A DNA stretch of 64,000 nt. Source: Oxyruncus cristatus (Eukaryota > Chordata > Aves > Passeriformes > Cotingidae). The DNA itself is not shown here. Position 1 is the stretch's first letter. Below are more notes on the stretch, generated by a model that saw only the letters and a list, made by a program, of their open reading frames with translations, did no database searches and was not told the DNA's origin. The stretch spans positions 1,310,737-1,374,736 of the forward strand of contig VXAY01003218.1 of assembly GCA_013399855.1 (NCBI GenBank). Direction: 5' to 3'.

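Noticed and set aside
1..64000. Identity as HMCN2 rather than HMCN1
   Set aside because: Six complete TSP1 repeats followed directly by G2F, and the close reading of the G2F and EGF parts, fit HMCN1. A protein search would settle it.
63957..64000. Telomere-like repeat at the window end
   Set aside because: The gggttgggg strings are part of a 28-nt minisatellite unit, not a TTAGGG array.
1..64000. CRISPR arrays, operons, tRNA or rRNA genes
   Set aside because: The window is a vertebrate gene with introns. I saw no regularly spaced repeat-spacer pattern and no RNA gene signature.

Overview
The window is an internal piece of a vertebrate hemicentin-1 gene (HMCN1) on the + strand. It comes from a bird, most probably a songbird. 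The evidence for a bird is the load of CR1 LINE tails (about 31 recognisable fragments with the typical avian 3' end) and compact introns. The evidence for HMCN1 rather than HMCN2 is six thrombospondin type-1 repeats after the immunoglobulin array, and a reading that closely follows the C-terminal part of HMCN1 as I remember it.

Sixty-two coding exons can be placed from splice sites, reading frame and domain content. Together they give 9549 nt (3183 codons) of uninterrupted frame. Exons at 3015-53787 encode 27 consecutive Ig (I-set) domains. If the bird has the 44 Ig domains of the human protein, these are Ig18 to Ig44. Exons at 54261-59496 encode six TSP1 repeats, each in one 171-nt exon. 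Exons at 59715-62497 encode the nidogen-like G2F beta-barrel. Exons at 63448-63957 encode the first two calcium-binding EGF modules. The start (signal peptide, VWA domain, about 17 Ig domains) lies before the window. The remaining EGF modules and the fibulin-type C-terminus lie after it. No second gene is supported on either strand.

The protein is a very long, rod-like secreted extracellular-matrix component. The Ig array forms the rod, and the TSP1, G2F and EGF modules form a C-terminal matrix-binding end. Each Ig domain, or the one fused pair, starts and ends in phase 1, so whole modules can be gained, lost or skipped without shifting the frame. Fifty-nine of the 61 complete introns are GT-AG. 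Two, inside window Ig domains 8 and 14, appear to be GC-AG.

Non-coding sequence is intronic: CR1 fragments (about 21 antisense and 10 sense to the gene), a few microsatellites, a G-rich minisatellite starting at the last visible splice donor, a pair of unclassified direct repeats flanking Ig domain 6, and one GC-rich insertion-like block at 34330-34850. I see no promoter, RNA gene or CRISPR array. I found no new biological system here; the points of interest are gene-structure details.
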